A program made the position numbers and the translations under genes. A stretch of DNA of 6,330 nt from positions 1-6,330 of the forward strand of contig JAIRKS010000116.1 in NCBI GenBank assembly GCA_031259905.1. Direction: 5' to 3'. Positions 4,907 through 6,330 of this stretch are shown here, piece by piece. Position 1 is the stretch's first letter, and each line of letters starts with the position of its first letter. The DNA comes from Odoribacteraceae bacterium. Lineage in GTDB: Bacteria; Bacteroidota; Bacteroidia; Bacteroidales; Marinifilaceae. Under the pieces are notes generated by a model. The model did not search any database. It was not told the origin of the DNA and worked only from the letters and a program-made list of their open reading frames with translations.

Positions 4907-6330
4907 ATGATACACCACGCGGGAACATACGATCACGTCATCATCGGCAGCGGCCTCGCCGGTCTCTACGCCGCCTACCGCGCCGCCTCGCGCGGGAAAG
5001 TAGCCCTGCTCGCCAAATCCGGTATCCGCGAAAGCAACTCCTACTTCGCCCAGGGAGGCATCGCCGCCGTCACCGGAGAAGACGACGCCCCCTCCTTCCA
5101 CTTGCAAGACACCCTCGCCGCGGGACGTGGACTCTGCGACTACCCGCCAGCCTACCTCCTCGTCAACGAGGGACCCGCCCGCGTCCAGGAACTCATCGAC
5201 GAGGGAATGCGCTTCGACACCGAAAACGGTACCCTCGCCCGCGGCCTCGAGGGAGGACACCACCAGAAACGCATCCTCCACGCCGGCGGCGACGCCACCG
5301 GGAGAATGATCACCGACTTCCTCATCGACAAAATCGAGCGCCACCCCGCCATCGACATCTTCGACAACCACGCCGTCATCGACCTCCTCGTCGACAAGCA
5401 AGGATGCGCCGGCGCGCGCGTCTGGGACCTCGCCCTCGACGAGGAAGTCATCTTCAACGGCCACGACACCATCCTCGCCACCGGAGGCGCCTCCGCCATC
5501 TACAAGCGCACCACCAACCCCGGCACCACCACCGGCGACGGCATCGCCATCGCCTACCGCGCAGGCTGCCGCGTCGCCGACATGGAATTCATCCAGTTCC
5601 ACCCCTCCGCCATCTACACCCGCGACGGCGAGGCCTTCCTCGTCAGCGAGGCCGTCCGCGGCGAGGGAGCGCGCCTCGTCGACCTCCGTGGAGAACGCTT
5701 CATGGCGGGAAAACACGAGATGGCCGAACTCGCCCCCAGGGACGTCGTCACGCGCGCCATCTTCGAGCAAATGACCCTCCACGGCGACGAGCACGTCTAC
5801 CTCTCCCTCGAGCACATGGACCCGCTCAAGATCAGGCAACGCTTCCCCACCATCTACGAGAAAGCCGCCGCCCTCGGCCTCGACATGAGCCGCCGGCTCC
5901 CCGTAGCCCCCGCCGCCCACTACACCGTCGGCGGCGTCGCCTGCGACACCCGCGGGCGCACCAACATCCCCCGCCTCCACGCCTGCGGCGAGGTCGCCTC
6001 CACCGGCATCATGGGCGCCAACCGTCTCGCCTCGAACTCGCTCGTCGAGTGCCTCGTCTTCGGCAAACGCGCCGTCGACGACTCCGCCGGCCAACGCCCG
6101 CGCGAGAACTTCCCGCGCGTCACGCCACGCTTTCACCGCGACCCCTCGCGGGCCGAACACTACCGCGCGCTCCGCGAAGAAGTCGCCGCCATCATGACCC
6201 GCGACGCCGGCATCACCCGCTCCGCCGCCGGCCTCCAGCAAGCCCTCCGGCGCCTGGGAGAACTACGCGACGCCCTCGAGGGAGAACAACACGAGTACTT
6301 CACCCGCGCCGCCGGCAACCTCCTCCTCGT
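4907..6330 (+). CDS. nadB: L-aspartate oxidase NadB (3' end beyond the window)
   Basis: The first 474 codons of the FAD enzyme that oxidises L-aspartate to iminoaspartate, the first step of de novo NAD synthesis; NadA then condenses iminoaspartate with dihydroxyacetone phosphate to quinolinate. It acts in the cytoplasm. The FAD-binding Rossmann motif is VIIGSGLAG (11-19), followed by SNSYFAQGGIAAV, EGGHHQKRILHAGGDATGR from 115, and GIMGANRLASNSLVECLVFG near 370. Residues expected at the active site are present: His232 (FHPSAIY), Arg278 (APRDVV), His338 (APAAHYTVGG) and Arg373 (GANRLASNS), corresponding to E. coli His244, Arg290, His351 and Arg386. The ANRLASNS and GGHH motifs and the absence of partner subunits favour NadB over succinate dehydrogenase or fumarate reductase flavoprotein. 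The start is ATG 4907, bounded by an in-frame TAA at 4853; GTG 4883 is a less likely alternative. Codons end in C to a striking degree. E. coli NadB has 540 residues, so the C-terminal helical part is missing here only because the window ends. TACATTCG (4894-4901) resembles a -7 box but would leave almost no leader. Confidence 0.97.
   Translation, partial: MIHHAGTYDHVIIGSGLAGLYAAYRAASRGKVALLAKSGIRESNSYFAQGGIAAVTGEDDAPSFHLQDTLAAGRGLCDYPPAYLLVNEGPARVQELIDEGMRFDTENGTLARGLEGGHHQKRILHAGGDATGRMITDFLIDKIERHPAIDIFDNHAVIDLLVDKQGCAGARVWDLALDEEVIFNGHDTILATGGASAIYKRTTNPGTTTGDGIAIAYRAGCRVADMEFIQFHPSAIYTRDGEAFLVSEAVRGEGARLVDLRGERFMAGKHEMAELAPRDVVTRAIFEQMTLHGDEHVYLSLEHMDPLKIRQRFPTIYEKAAALGLDMSRRLPVAPAAHYTVGGVACDTRGRTNIPRLHACGEVASTGIMGANRLASNSLVECLVFGKRAVDDSAGQRPRENFPRVTPRFHRDPSRAEHYRALREEVAAIMTRDAGITRSAAGLQQALRRLGELRDALEGEQHEYFTRAAGNLLL

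Noticed and set aside
4808..6241. 477-codon minus-strand open frame
   Set aside because: It is antisense to nadB, whose catalytic motifs are unambiguous; the Gly, Val, Asp and Glu-rich composition is typical of a reversed GC-rich gene.

Overview
The window looks like chromosomal DNA from a GC-rich member of the Bacteroidota, most likely Bacteroidales. Three things point there: a near-consensus Bacteroidota promoter (CTTG, 19 bases, TACATTTG) upstream of a tRNA-Lys gene; AT-rich start regions without Shine-Dalgarno spacing; and an EF-G paralog with the degenerate GTPase centre known from Bacteroides EF-G2. I cannot name the genus. High GC produces long antisense shadow ORFs over every gene, and I left these out.

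Layout from left to right. Positions 1 to about 617 hold a tandem array of 42-43 bp units that runs off the left edge. Each unit is a 10-11 bp palindromic core (GGGAATTCCC, GGGAGCTCCC and variants) plus a 32 bp linker of one of two families. It is the least explained part of the window. About 120 bp without a recognisable gene follow. Two minus-strand genes come next: rsmE (737-1465, 16S rRNA m3U1498 methyltransferase, GTG start) and, upstream of it, an EF-G-like factor (1520-3676). Only 54 bp separate them, and that gap holds a strong GC hairpin. An intergenic region (3677-3865) contains several inverted repeats and separates the minus-strand pair from a divergent plus-strand gene for a YugP-type membrane zinc metallopeptidase (3866-4573). 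A strong, probably bidirectional terminator lies between it and the convergent tRNA-Lys(UUU) gene (4669-4741, minus). The window ends in the first 474 codons of nadB, L-aspartate oxidase (4907 to the right edge, plus).

Functionally, the left half concerns the ribosome: an alternative translocation factor and a decoding-site rRNA methylase may be co-transcribed. The peptidase, tRNA and nadB are ordinary housekeeping genes and appear to be separate transcription units. The two points most worth a second look are the two-family palindromic array and the EF-G paralog, whose G1 P-loop and domain IV are intact but whose catalytic His is replaced by Ala and whose switch I is altered.
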